A stretch of 64,000 bases of DNA. Source: Treponema_C sp050937815. GTDB lineage: Bacteria > Spirochaetota > Spirochaetia > Treponematales > Treponemataceae. Position 1 is the first letter of the stretch. Each line of letters opens with the position of its first letter. Location of the stretch: the NCBI RefSeq assembly GCF_050937815.1, contig NZ_JACDIJ010000002.1, positions 372,001-436,000 of the forward strand, in the 5' to 3' direction. Below are positions 43,767 to 52,431 of this stretch, piece by piece. Below the pieces are notes generated by a model. It was not told the DNA's origin. It saw nothing but the letters and a program-made list of their open reading frames with translations, and did no database searches. The position numbers and the translations under genes were made by a program.

Positions 43767-45412
43767 GCCAGCGCTTCCGATATGCTGTAAGCGCGGTCTC
43801 CGACTTTTTCAATGTTGCGTACAATATCGATATACAAAAGCTCGGCTTTAACTTCGGCGCCTTCTTCAAGGCGCTTGCGGGCTACCTTTTTGAGATTTTT
43901 ACGGAACATATCTATTTTATCTTCCAGTTCCCGCGCTTGTTCGAACCGCTCGTGAGAAAGCGGGCGGTTTATATTGGCGTTTACAAAATTAAGCAGCTGC
44001 TCGACCAAATCGACATAGGGAATAAGTCTGTCCATATCTTCTTTGTCGAATTTCATGCGCTTTTCTATACTGCGTTTAAGATGAATGGCGGTACTGTAAC
44101 AATCATCGGTAATATTTTCTATTTCATCGACAATATGCAGCATAGCGTTTATGTTGTTCCGTTGCCTGCCGGTAATCGGCAATTCCATGCAGTTGTACAG
44201 ATATTTTGAAAGTTGTTCCTGCATTTGATCCGCATACTCTTCCCGACTTTTTATAAAATCGATATGATCGGTGATAAAGTTTTCCGTACGGTTTTCAAAA
44301 CCGATACGTATGCGGCCGAACATTTCAATTGCCAAAGCAATCATATCCGAAATTTCTTTTTCCACTTGTATAATATGGTATTCCGCCGACTTTTTTGCAC
44401 CGACGGAAATAAAATCCAATTTATAATCTTCAGGCACATCATCGGGCCGCGGTTTAATTATTTTTTCCGTAAATGCGGCAATTTGTGATGTAAAGGGCAA
44501 AAAGAGCAGGGCAATGATAGTATTAAATAAGGTATGAAGCATAGCGATGTGGGCGGTTAAAGCTGATGTAACCGAACCCGGCGTAATAAAATCAACGGCA
44601 CTCAAAAGCGGTTTGAAAAAGATAATGGCGAATACACTGCCCAAAACGTTAAAAAGCACGTGAATTAAAGCTGCCCGCCGCGCATTTACTCTGGTGCCTA
44701 TAGACGCCAAAACCGTATCGATTGTAGTGCCGATGTTGCTTCCCAATACCATAGCGGCCGCAAATTCCCATTGTAAAAGACCGTTGTGACACATCGTTAA
44801 AATAATTGCGGTTGAGGCGCTTGATGAGTGAAGAATAAGGGTTAATACAAGACCTGAAAAAACACCTATTAAAACACTCCACACGCTTCCTGCGGGGAAG
44901 GTATTTAAAAACGCTATATTGTCGGCGTTAATCGGGGGGATTCCCTTTGATAACAATTCCAAACCGATAAACAGCATACCGAAACCCATCAAGGCTTCCC
45001 CTATGCTTTCTTTACGCAGTTTACGAAAATATCTTAAAAAGTATCCGATCCCGAATACGGGAACGGCAAAAGCGCTTATATTGAATTTAAATCCGAAAAT
45101 GGCGACAATCCACGCGGTTATCGTTGTTCCGATATTTGCACCGAAGATAACGCCGACAGATTGCTGCAAAGTCATTAAACCGCCGTTTACAAATGAAACG
45201 GTCATAACGGTTGCCGCACTTGAAGATTGAACAATGGCCGTAATAAAAAAACCGGTAAAAAGGGCAGCCAAGCGGTTGTTTGTCATAAATTTGAAAAACC
45301 GGTGCAGGCTGTCACCCGTACTTTTTTGAATACCGTCGCTGAGCATTTTCATTCCGTATAAAAGCAAAGCAAGGCTTCCTGCCAGCCTAAAGGCAATTGT
45401 TACTATACGCAT
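43754..45412 (-). CDS. Na/Pi cotransporter family protein with PhoU-like tail
   Basis: This 552-residue membrane transporter of the NptA/PNaS family has two inverted QSSS repeats (TAIVQSSSAATV near 60 and ILHSSSASTAI near 196) with GANIGTT/GSNIGTT partners, about eight to ten hydrophobic segments in residues 1-310, then a cytoplasmic PhoU-like helical domain (about 340-552). It likely imports phosphate with sodium, and PhoU-like parts regulate it. No pst or pho genes adjoin. The ATG at 45412 follows a leaderless-type promoter. Confidence 0.9.
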   Translation of the reverse strand: MRIVTIAFRLAGSLALLLYGMKMLSDGIQKSTGDSLHRFFKFMTNNRLAALFTGFFITAIVQSSSAATVMTVSFVNGGLMTLQQSVGVIFGANIGTTITAWIVAIFGFKFNISAFAVPVFGIGYFLRYFRKLRKESIGEALMGFGMLFIGLELLSKGIPPINADNIAFLNTFPAGSVWSVLIGVFSGLVLTLILHSSSASTAIILTMCHNGLLQWEFAAAMVLGSNIGTTIDTVLASIGTRVNARRAALIHVLFNVLGSVFAIIFFKPLLSAVDFITPGSVTSALTAHIAMLHTLFNTIIALLFLPFTSQIAAFTEKIIKPRPDDVPEDYKLDFISVGAKKSAEYHIIQVEKEISDMIALAIEMFGRIRIGFENRTENFITDHIDFIKSREEYADQMQEQLSKYLYNCMELPITGRQRNNINAMLHIVDEIENITDDCYSTAIHLKRSIEKRMKFDKEDMDRLIPYVDLVEQLLNFVNANINRPLSHERFEQARELEDKIDMFRKNLKKVARKRLEEGAEVKAELLYIDIVRNIEKVGDRAYSISEALAQTK

Positions 45413-45417
45413 AAGTT

Positions 45418-45446
45418 ACGATAACATAAAATAAATGGGCGCGCAA
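45418..45446 (-). promoter_or_regulatory. Leaderless-type promoter of the Na/Pi cotransporter gene
   Basis: On the minus strand TTGCGC (45441-45446), 17 bases, TATCGT (45418-45423), five bases, ATG at 45412. There is no ribosome site. Confidence 0.55.
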
Positions 45447-45486
45447 GACCGGCTGTTGTCAAATCTCCTTTCGACTGCTTTTCGTT

Positions 45487-46629
45487 TTATTTATATATCA
45501 ACTCTCGCAAATGAGAATATCCATCCTTATTAAGAGGGAAATAGTCGGCAGATTTGCCTTTAGTAATATGAAGAATGCTGTCGCAGCACTTTACAATAAA
45601 TTCGTAATCGTGGGTAATAATGAATATAAAGCGGTCTTCCTTCTTTAATTGTTCCATTAATTTTCCCGTTTGTATCATATGTGTGTAGTCAAGGCCGCTT
45701 GTAGGCTCATCAAATACAAGTACCTTTTTTCCGCAAAACATGGCGGCAGCAATCGCTACCCTCTGTTTTTGTCCGCCGGAAAGAGTCATAGGGTGGCGTT
45801 CTTCAAGTCCGTCTAAATTGAGCATTTGTAAAATATGATTTAGTTTTTGAACGTCGGGATTATCGACACCAAGCGTTATTTCTTTTTGAACACTATCTGC
45901 AAATAATTGGTGGTTTACTTCCTGCAATACCATATAGCTGTTTTTAATCCTTTGCTTTGGAGACAGCAGCTTGCCTCCGGAAAAATACATACCTTTTTGC
46001 CTTTTCATCAATCCGCACAGACAGGTTACGAATGTGGATTTTCCTGCACCGTTTTCACCGACGACGGCGATAATTTCACCGGCACAAACATGCAATTTGG
46101 GAATGTTGAGAACAAGGGATTTACCGTAACTGCATTCGATAAAGCGCATATCCATTGAAATATTTTTAATTGGATGCGATATACACGGTTCCTTATATGA
46201 GGGGAACACAACACTTCGTATTCCCGTTCGCAGTCTTTCTGTATCATCAAAGGCGCATAAGTCATTCATTGAATATTCGCCGTCAATATGTCCGTTTTCA
46301 AGATGAAAGACACGGTCAACCAAATCTTTCAAATAATATATTCTATGTTCCGCTATCACAATGGTCTTTCCTTTTGATTTCAATAGCCTAAGTATTTCTC
46401 TTATTTTGCAGATAGCAGTAACATCTAAATTGGAAGACGGCTCATCAAGTACATATACATCGGGATTCATGGCATAAATACCGGCAAAGGCTATAATTTG
46501 CTTTTCGCCCCCGGAAAGCTGAAAAATATTTTTATCCAACAAATGTTCAATGTGTATATCATGTGCAGCCTGATTCACGCGGATTTCAATCTCTTGCGGG
46601 GATAGCCCCGTATTACATACTCCTTTCAA
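45487..46629 (-). pseudogene. Truncated double-ATPase ABC transporter (ECF-type) missing its first Walker A
   Basis: The 380-codon frame holds the end of one ATPase domain (signature LSGGEKQIIAFAGI near 38, Walker B VYVLDEPSSNLD, H-loop AEHRIYY) and one complete second domain (Walker A GENGAGKS near 195, LSGGQKQRVAIA, LVFDEPTSGLD, ITHDYEF). Relatives are about 480-500 residues, so some 110-130 N-terminal residues with the first Walker A are lost. Only a TTG begins the frame, followed by AGGAG and an out-of-frame ATG-TAA. No EcfT or S-component gene adjoins. It looks like a remnant of a multidrug or ECF operon. A live half-transporter is possible but unlikely. Confidence 0.68.
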
Positions 46630-46640
46630 AATACGGTTTT

Positions 46641-46660
46641 TAGTTAGATATAACTAACTA
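46641..46660. promoter_or_regulatory. Palindromic MarR/TetR-type operator before the ABC remnant
   Basis: TAGTTAG-ATATAA-CTAACTA is a 7-bp perfect inverted repeat with a 6-base centre. It lies between the marR terminator and the truncated ATPase frame and is a good candidate binding site for the adjacent regulator, probably left over from the intact operon. Confidence 0.5.
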
Positions 46661-46667
46661 TATGGCT

Positions 46668-46690
46668 AAAAAAAACCGCCTATTATGGCG
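46668..46690 (-). terminator. Intrinsic terminator of the marR gene
   Basis: On the minus strand CGCC-ATAATA-GGCG followed by G and eight T, starting 15 bases after the marR stop. The stem is short, but the T tract is long. Confidence 0.55.
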
Positions 46691-46705
46691 CCGTTTACTC
46701 CGGGC

Positions 46706-47164
46706 TTACATTTTTTTCAGTACATTTCGTGCGGTTAATAAAAATCTGTTTACGGCAGCAAGTTCATCCTCTGTCATAGAGGATATTTCCGAAAAAAATG
46801 CTGCATTGATTTTCATTTGATACTGCACAAGTAATTTAAATGCCTGTTCCCCGCCCTCTGTCAAAAAAAGTCCGATACGCTTTTTATCCGAGGCGTCTAT
46901 TTCTTTGATTATGAGATTGCGCTCTTCCAAGCGGCTTAATATTTTTTGTATAGCCCCTCTTGTAACGCCGAACCTGCGAGCAATTTTCGAACTGAATATA
47001 CCCGGTTCTTCGGCAATAATTTTGAGTACATGGCTTTCAGCACGATAAAAAATATCTCCATTATCTAATGTAATAGCATTGGTTTTGTTGTTTATTATGG
47101 CTTCAATCAGCTCAATGCTTCCGGAAATAACCCGCTGTTCAAGATTCTTTTTATCTTTTGGCAT
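46706..47164 (-). CDS. MarR-family transcriptional regulator
   Basis: This 152-residue winged-helix protein has ISSKIARRFGVTRGAIQKILSRLEERNLIIKEIDASDKKRIGLFLTEGG, the helix-turn-helix and wing (with the RRxxLxLT-like pattern), and flanking dimer helices. It should bind palindromes in its own promoter region (47198-47216) and perhaps the repeat at 46641-46660. An AGGCGG site precedes the ATG. The gene it regulated beside it, the ABC ATPase, is truncated, so its present targets are unclear. Confidence 0.86.
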   Translation of the reverse strand: MPKDKKNLEQRVISGSIELIEAIINNKTNAITLDNGDIFYRAESHVLKIIAEEPGIFSSKIARRFGVTRGAIQKILSRLEERNLIIKEIDASDKKRIGLFLTEGGEQAFKLLVQYQMKINAAFFSEISSMTEDELAAVNRFLLTARNVLKKM

Positions 47165-47197
47165 AAGCCGCCTGCCGCCCTCTTAATTGTCTACCCG

Positions 47198-47216
47198 GTA
47201 TACAACCGTTGTGTAC
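47198..47216. promoter_or_regulatory. Inverted repeat in the marR leader (likely auto-operator)
   Basis: GTATACAA-CCG-TTGTGTAC, seven of eight positions symmetric, lies just downstream of the marR -10 box, at the predicted transcription start. A further GTATACAA half-site follows at 47220-47227. Confidence 0.5.
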
Positions 47217-47218
47217 TG

Positions 47219-47247
47219 AGTATACAATCAGTTTAGAATGGTGTCAA
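47219..47247 (-). promoter_or_regulatory. Consensus promoter of the marR gene
   Basis: On the minus strand TTGACA (47242-47247), 17 bases, TATACT (47219-47224): a near-perfect sigma70 promoter with a leader of about 48 bases. Confidence 0.7.
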
Positions 47248-47280
47248 GCAGTTTTATTGCCCCACCTGTATATCCCCCTC

Positions 47281-47309
47281 TTTTCATTTTTTTTGCTCTA
47301 TGATAAGAT
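47281..47309 (+). promoter_or_regulatory. Leaderless-type promoter of a GTG-started lipoprotein gene
   Basis: TTTTCA, 17 bases, TAAGAT (47304-47309), six bases, GTG at 47316. The start codon is GTG with no ribosome site. Confidence 0.5.
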
Positions 47310-47315
47310 ATTTTT

Positions 47316-48143
47316 GTGAAAAAAAGGGTTCATCCATATGTTTTTTCTCAGATTTTTGGAGTGCAAACCGCATTTTTTATTATCGCCGTTTTTCTTTTTT
47401 ACATATTATCCTGTTCAAACAAAAACATACAATTGAATACCGAAAACACCGAAAAAGACAATACTGTTCCGCTTTATTCGGGTAAAAACGGTTTTTCCGA
47501 ACCGTATAATATTGTGCTCTTTTTAGGACACGGTTTCGCCGATGAAGCGAAAAAAAAAGAACTTTTTTCATTTATTGAAAAAACATACGGTTTTTTACAA
47601 AACGGGGGCGGAATGTCCGTTTTAACCTATCCCGACGATGTGCGGGTTGCCGGAAAAATCCGTATGTCGTCTTTGTCGGCAAAGCTTAGCGCCCTCAACG
47701 AGCAGCGCACGATTTCTGCCTTAATTACCGTCGGTGCACCGCAAGGAATGCATACGGTGCTTGCCGACTTGGAAGACGAGGGAAGGCGGTTCCCGGTTTT
47801 TTCCCTTTTTCCCCAAGATGACGTACTCGGCACGGAAGCCGGTTCCGATTTGGTTATCGATTATCGCTCCTACGCTTTGAGTAATTCCGGCGAAAGCCAT
47901 CTTGCTGCGGCGGAAGAAACGGATTTTGAATATACGGGACACATTTCCGATGTTCTTATACCGCTTATCCGCGCAGCTTTAGATTGGGACAATATAAAAG
48001 AAGATTCCGTGTTTATTCCCGATTTACGAATGCAGTTTTTTAAACATACCGGATGTAATTTGGTGATTTATACCGATTCCGTTACGGGACTGAGAGCGAA
48101 AAATCATTATGTATTGGAAGGTGTTCCGAGGAAAAAAGAATGA
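47316..48143 (+). CDS. Putative lipoprotein with periplasmic-binding-like domain
   Basis: This 275-residue protein has an N-terminal membrane segment ending in a lipobox (FFIIAVFLFYILSC, Cys near 33) and an alpha/beta domain (YNIVLFLGHGFADEAKKKEL, GMSVLTYPDDV, ISALITVGAPQGMHTVLADLED) that recalls DUF3798 proteins and type 1 binding-protein folds. The assignment is tentative and the ligand unknown. The GTG start is supported by the promoter position. It overlaps the phosphoesterase gene by 4 bases, so the two are co-translated. Confidence 0.6.
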   Translation: MKKRVHPYVFSQIFGVQTAFFIIAVFLFYILSCSNKNIQLNTENTEKDNTVPLYSGKNGFSEPYNIVLFLGHGFADEAKKKELFSFIEKTYGFLQNGGGMSVLTYPDDVRVAGKIRMSSLSAKLSALNEQRTISALITVGAPQGMHTVLADLEDEGRRFPVFSLFPQDDVLGTEAGSDLVIDYRSYALSNSGESHLAAAEETDFEYTGHISDVLIPLIRAALDWDNIKEDSVFIPDLRMQFFKHTGCNLVIYTDSVTGLRAKNHYVLEGVPRKKE

Positions 48144-48832
48144 ATTCATTGATACAGCAAGACTCCATGCTTATCGGTTCTGCCGATGCCGTGGCGGAAC
48201 TTGAGAAAAAAACGCACGCGAGGCTGCTTGTTTTTTCCGACAGTCACGGCGCAATCGATATCGTAAAAAAAATTATTATGCAATTCGGTGCCGATGCGGA
48301 TGCTTTGGTGTTTTGCGGAGACGGATTTTGTGATGTTGCCGCTTGTATCGAAGAAGCCTTTTCGGATGATAAGCTGAAAGAACGTTTGCCGCCGGTTATT
48401 GCCGCTGTCCGCGGAAACGGGGACGCCGACAGTTATGTCATTGCAAACGAAGACGATGCAGAAGAAGATTCCGGCGTACAAAAAAAAGTATTTTCCGCCC
48501 AGCGGCTTCAATTTATTGCCGCCGGCCGTAATATTCTTGTTATACACGGGCATCGGCACGGAGTCGATTGGGGAACCGAAACCCTTTCATCTGCGGCTTA
48601 TACGATGGATGCGGATATAGTGTTTTTCGGACACACTCACCGTTTGTTTTGGGAAGAACACGGCGGAACCCTTATTCTTAATCCGGGCAGCTGTGTAAAT
48701 CCGCGTAACCGTTTTCCGCCCAGCTTTGCGCTGGTAAGTTTTCCAGGCGATACGGAGCGGTTTTCCATAGAATTTTTCGGAATCCGAGAAGGTTTGTTCG
48801 GTTCCGTAGATATAATGCCCTTGGCACTATAA
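48140..48832 (+). CDS. YfcE/MJ0936-family metallophosphodiesterase
   Basis: This 230-residue calcineurin-like phosphoesterase has the metal-binding motifs in order: LLVFSDSHGAID near 30, VFCGDGFCD near 55, AVRGNGDADS near 90, VIHGHRHGVDWG near 133 and VFFGHTHRLFWEEHGG near 160. Family members cleave phosphodiesters in vitro with Mn; physiological substrates are mostly unknown. It begins by ATGA overlap with the lipoprotein gene and precedes the uracil permease gene by 37 bases. Confidence 0.88.
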   Translation: MNSLIQQDSMLIGSADAVAELEKKTHARLLVFSDSHGAIDIVKKIIMQFGADADALVFCGDGFCDVAACIEEAFSDDKLKERLPPVIAAVRGNGDADSYVIANEDDAEEDSGVQKKVFSAQRLQFIAAGRNILVIHGHRHGVDWGTETLSSAAYTMDADIVFFGHTHRLFWEEHGGTLILNPGSCVNPRNRFPPSFALVSFPGDTERFSIEFFGIREGLFGSVDIMPLAL

Positions 48833-48869
48833 TAAACAGTAAGCCGCCGGTGCGGCAGGGGAGAGTACA

Positions 48870-50150
48870 ATGAGTACACATGAGGTTTTAGGACCGGCCG
48901 ATCGCCCGTCCTTATCGCGGTGGATACCGCTCAGTTTTCAACACGTATTTGCCATGTTCGGAGCAACCGTTTTGGTTCCTTTACTGACAGGCTTAAGTCC
49001 GTCTACGGCTTTGTTTACTGCCGGCACGGGAACGCTGTTGTATATTTTAATTACCGGCGCACAGGTGCCGGCTTTTTTAGGTTCGTCCTTTGCCTTTATA
49101 CCGGCATTAACGGCCATTGCGGGTGCGTACGGTATGCCCTATGCGCTCGGAGGAGCCTTTTGTGCCGGTATTTTTTATGCGGCGGTAGCGGGACTGGTAA
49201 AAATAGCGGGAACCCGCTGGCTGGATAAAGCTTTACCTCCTGTCGTCATCGGATCGGTTATTATCGTTATCGGTCTTAATTTAGCGCCCGTGGCAATGCA
49301 GTCTTCCATGTATAATAACGGTACGTATTCTCTCGTATATTTTTCAATTGCATTGGTAACGTTGACAATTGCAATTGTTGTAAGTATTTTTTTAAAAGGT
49401 TTTTTTAATACCATTTCAATTTTAATCGGATTGGTCGGCGGCTATTTGTTTACGCTGATTATGGGTTGCTTTTTCCCTGCGTATAAAATTATCAATTTTG
49501 CGGTTGTACGCGATGCCGCATGGTTCGGCCTGCCTTCCTTTGCTTTGCCCAAATTCGGCTTTGTGCCCGTTTTAACCTTTATCATTGTATCCCTTGCGAC
49601 CATTTGCGAACATTTGGGCGACACTATGGTAACATCCAAGGTCGTCGGACGTGATTTTTATAAAACTCCCGGCTTGCACCGAACTCTTTTAGGAGACGGT
49701 CTTGCCACAGCGTGGGCATCCTTATGGGGCGGCCCGCCGAATACCACATACGGAGAAAATATCGGCGTTATGGCAATAACAAAAGTATACAGTGTTTGGG
49801 TTATCGGCGGTGCAGCCGTTATTGCGGTACTTTTGTCCTTTATACAAAAATTCGGGGCGATAATTCAAACGATTCCCAATCCCGTTTTGGGCGGCATGTC
49901 AATGCTTTTATACGGACTTATTGCTTCAAGCGGTTTACGCACGATTGTTGAAAGCGGTGTAGATTATAAAGACAAGCGTAATTTAACCATTTCATCGGTT
50001 ATTATGGTTATCGGTATCGGCGGCGGCGTTTTACAGTTTAACATCGGGTCCGACTTTCATTTTGCACTCGGCGGTGTTGCCCTTGCAACGGTCGTAGGTA
50101 TTATATTAAACTTAGTTATTCCGAATAAAAACGGAAATAACGGAAGATAA
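48870..50150 (+). CDS. Uracil/xanthine permease, NCS2 family (UraA-like)
   Basis: This 426-residue membrane protein has about twelve to fourteen hydrophobic segments. The NCS2 marks are QHVFAMFGATVLVPLLTGL near 24, PAFLGSSFAFIPAL near 68, EHLGDTMVTSKVVGRDF near 247 and the GGPPNTTYGENIGVMAITKVYS motif near 288. The latter pattern matches proton-uracil symporters such as UraA and PyrP more than xanthine permeases. A GGGGAGAG site precedes the ATG. It may share a transcript with nagA and nagB, though a 121-base structured gap separates them. Confidence 0.9.
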   Translation: MSTHEVLGPADRPSLSRWIPLSFQHVFAMFGATVLVPLLTGLSPSTALFTAGTGTLLYILITGAQVPAFLGSSFAFIPALTAIAGAYGMPYALGGAFCAGIFYAAVAGLVKIAGTRWLDKALPPVVIGSVIIVIGLNLAPVAMQSSMYNNGTYSLVYFSIALVTLTIAIVVSIFLKGFFNTISILIGLVGGYLFTLIMGCFFPAYKIINFAVVRDAAWFGLPSFALPKFGFVPVLTFIIVSLATICEHLGDTMVTSKVVGRDFYKTPGLHRTLLGDGLATAWASLWGGPPNTTYGENIGVMAITKVYSVWVIGGAAVIAVLLSFIQKFGAIIQTIPNPVLGGMSMLLYGLIASSGLRTIVESGVDYKDKRNLTISSVIMVIGIGGGVLQFNIGSDFHFALGGVALATVVGIILNLVIPNKNGNNGR

Positions 50151-50163
50151 ATTTCAAGAACCG

Positions 50164-50248
50164 CCAAGACTGCCCGGAGAAAAGATGTTTGTAAAAGCTT
50201 TACAGGTGTTCCCGCACTTGTGAGGCCGTACCGGAAGGGCATGCTTGG
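50164..50248 (+). ncRNA. Candidate structured leader RNA between uraA and nagA
   Basis: CCAAG-AC-TGCCC (50164-50175) pairs with GGGCA-TG-CTTGG (50237-50248), giving ten pairs around a 2x2 internal loop. Inside are a perfect hairpin TGTAAA-AGC-TTTACA (50190-50204) and a second arm with TTCC/GGAA and CAC-TT-GTG (about 50209-50236). The nagA ribosome site begins about 12 bases after the closing stem. The piece CCCGCACTTGTGA recalls part of the cobalamin riboswitch core, but the rest of that element is not found, so no class is assigned. Function is inference. Confidence 0.4.
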
Positions 50249-50271
50249 TAGGATTTTGACGGAGAAAGATA

Positions 50272-51444
50272 ATGTCTGTATCGATTTGTTTACATAACGG
50301 AACCCTGTTTACGGGATTTTCGAAGATGGAAAAATGTGCCGTTCTTATTGAAGACGGAAAAATTGCCGATGTGTTTTCCGAACACCGCTTTTTGCAAAAA
50401 AGGTTTGAACCTTCCGTCAGAATTTTCGATGTTGAAGAATCGTACATTGCTCCCGGTTTTATCGATACGCATATTCACGGATTTAAAGGGCATGGAACCG
50501 ACAATTGTTCCGTAGAAGCAATGGTTGAAATGTCCAAAGATTTGGCCCAGTACGGTGTAACCGCCTTTAATCCCACTCTGTACCCCGCTCCCGAAGAGAA
50601 TATGATGCACAGTATCAAAGAAATCGTTAAAGCGATGGGTAAAGAAAACGGTGCTCATATTATGGGGATACATATGGAAGGCCCCTTTATTTCTCCCGAT
50701 AAATTGGGCGTACAACGACCGGAAACGGTGCGTACGGTCGATATGGATCTTATGGAACGTTTTTGGCAAGCGTCTAAGGGACATATCGTTAATATGACCG
50801 TTGCCCCCGAACTGAAGGGAATGCGCTATCTGGCCTTGTACGGCCTAAAACACGGCATTGTTATGCAAGCCGGACATACAAATGCCGAATACCAACATAT
50901 GGTTGAAGGTATGCAAGCCGGAATTCTTCATTCGACTCACCTTTTTAATGCTATGAGCCAGCTTCATCACCGCAACCCCGGTGCCGTCGGTGCCGTTCTT
51001 ATTCATCCGGAAATGTCTTGTGAAGTCATTGCGGACGGAATTCACGTCCATCCCGATCTATTTAAGCTTTTGGCACGGGATAAACCGCTTGAAAAAATCG
51101 TTTTGGTTACCGACGGTTTAACGCCTACCGAACAGGAAAGCGGGCCGCTTATGGCAAACGGAGAGGAACTTGTATTTGAAGGCGGTTGTTTTCATCGTGC
51201 CGCAGACGGCGTTATAGCCGGCTCTTCTTTGACTATGATTCGCGGAATAAAGAATTTGGTTAAATTCGGTTTGCCCGTTTCCGATGCGGTACGTGCCGCC
51301 TCTTCAACGCCGGCTTCGATTATGCACTATACAAAAAAAGGAATGATTATTCCCGGTTACGATGCGGATATTGTCGTATTTGACAAGCAGTTTAATATTC
51401 TTGCTTCGATTATCGCCGGCGTTTTTAAAAAGAACATATTGTAA
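50272..51444 (+). CDS. nagA: N-acetylglucosamine-6-phosphate deacetylase
   Basis: NagA removes acetate from GlcNAc-6-P, giving glucosamine-6-P for NagB. The 390-residue amidohydrolase has FIDTHIHGFKGHGTDN near 62, the metal-ligand glutamate in HMEGPFISPDKLG near 131, AGHTNAEY and HLFNAMSQLHHRNPG near 223-239, and the catalytic Asp in LVTDGL near 281. A GGAGAAAG site precedes the ATG. nagB follows after 49 bases; together they use amino sugars from host or bacterial cell walls. Confidence 0.94.
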   Translation: MSVSICLHNGTLFTGFSKMEKCAVLIEDGKIADVFSEHRFLQKRFEPSVRIFDVEESYIAPGFIDTHIHGFKGHGTDNCSVEAMVEMSKDLAQYGVTAFNPTLYPAPEENMMHSIKEIVKAMGKENGAHIMGIHMEGPFISPDKLGVQRPETVRTVDMDLMERFWQASKGHIVNMTVAPELKGMRYLALYGLKHGIVMQAGHTNAEYQHMVEGMQAGILHSTHLFNAMSQLHHRNPGAVGAVLIHPEMSCEVIADGIHVHPDLFKLLARDKPLEKIVLVTDGLTPTEQESGPLMANGEELVFEGGCFHRAADGVIAGSSLTMIRGIKNLVKFGLPVSDAVRAASSTPASIMHYTKKGMIIPGYDADIVVFDKQFNILASIIAGVFKKNIL

Positions 51445-51493
51445 GGAATCTTATTCGGATTATGAGGAAAAAAATTAATACAGGGGGATTAGT

Positions 51494-52297
51494 ATGAGAA
51501 TTATAATACGGGATAATTATGAACAGTGTTCCGAATGGGCGGCAAACCATATTGCGCGCGCAATTATCGACTTTGCACCTACGGCAAAAAAACCGTTTGT
51601 TCTCGGTTTGCCGACGGGAAGCACACCCTTAGGAACTTATAAAAAGCTTATTGAACTGAATAAAGCCGAAAAGGTAAGCTTTGAGCATGTGGTAACATTC
51701 AATATGGATGAGTATGTAGGATTGCCTGCCGAGCATCCGCAAAGCTATCATTATTTTATGTGGGAAAATTTTTTCAGCCATATAAACATAAAAAAAGAAA
51801 ACGTACATATATTAAACGGAATGGCGCGCGATTTGGAAGCCGAATGTGCCGCCTATGAAAAAGCCATAGAAGATGTCGGCGGAATAGATTTGTTCTTAGG
51901 CGGTGTCGGTGTTGACGGACATCTGGCGTTTAACGAGCCGGGGTCTTCCTTAGGATCGCGCACCCGTATAAAATCCTTAACGCACGATACCGTTATCGTT
52001 AATTCCCGTTTTTTCGGCGGCGATGTCAAACAAGTGCCGACCACCGCTTTAACTGTGGGCGTAGCAACCGTTACTTCCGCAAAACAAGTACTTGTATTGA
52101 TTTGCGGACATAATAAAGCGCGCGCCCTTTCTCATGCCGTGGAACGCGGCATAAGCCAAATGTGGACAATCAGCGTTTTGCAAATGCACCCTAAGGCGCT
52201 TATTGTGTGCGATGAAGATGCAACGGACGAATTAAAGGTTGGAACGGTAAAATATTTTAAAGATATTGAAAGCGCCAACATGGACAACGCTTTATAA
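51494..52297 (+). CDS. nagB: Glucosamine-6-phosphate deaminase
   Basis: NagB converts glucosamine-6-P to fructose-6-P and ammonia. The 267-residue protein is near family length, with GLPTGSTPLGTYKKL near 38, the catalytic Asp in FNMDEYVGLP near 71 and GGVGVDGHLAFNEPGS near 136-151 holding the Asp, His and Glu relay. A GGGGG-type ribosome site (CAGGGGGATTAGT) precedes the ATG. A very strong terminator follows, closing the nag unit. Confidence 0.95.
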   Translation: MRIIIRDNYEQCSEWAANHIARAIIDFAPTAKKPFVLGLPTGSTPLGTYKKLIELNKAEKVSFEHVVTFNMDEYVGLPAEHPQSYHYFMWENFFSHINIKKENVHILNGMARDLEAECAAYEKAIEDVGGIDLFLGGVGVDGHLAFNEPGSSLGSRTRIKSLTHDTVIVNSRFFGGDVKQVPTTALTVGVATVTSAKQVLVLICGHNKARALSHAVERGISQMWTISVLQMHPKALIVCDEDATDELKVGTVKYFKDIESANMDNAL

Positions 52298-52345
52298 TTT
52301 CAAGTTTTAGGGCAAACGCTCCGATTCGAGTGCTGCCGTATATAC

Positions 52346-52395
52346 AAACAGGCTGCAGGAATCCGAAAAGATTGCGGATTCCTGCAGCCTGTTTT
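52346..52395. terminator. Strong bidirectional terminator between nagB and the FecR gene
   Basis: A perfect 20-bp stem: AAACAGGCTGCAGGAATCCG (52346-52365) with its complement at 52375-52394 across a 9-base loop. The plus side ends in GTTTTATTT, and the minus side also ends in a short T run. It separates two convergent units. Confidence 0.85.
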
Positions 52396-52431
52396 ATTTG
52401 GGTATGATATTGGAATGTGCCGCCGTTAGGT

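Noticed and set aside
50209..50236. Cobalamin riboswitch
   Set aside because: Only a short CCCGCACTTGTGA-like piece matches; the GCCACTG box and the other conserved arms are absent, and downstream genes are unrelated to cobalamin.
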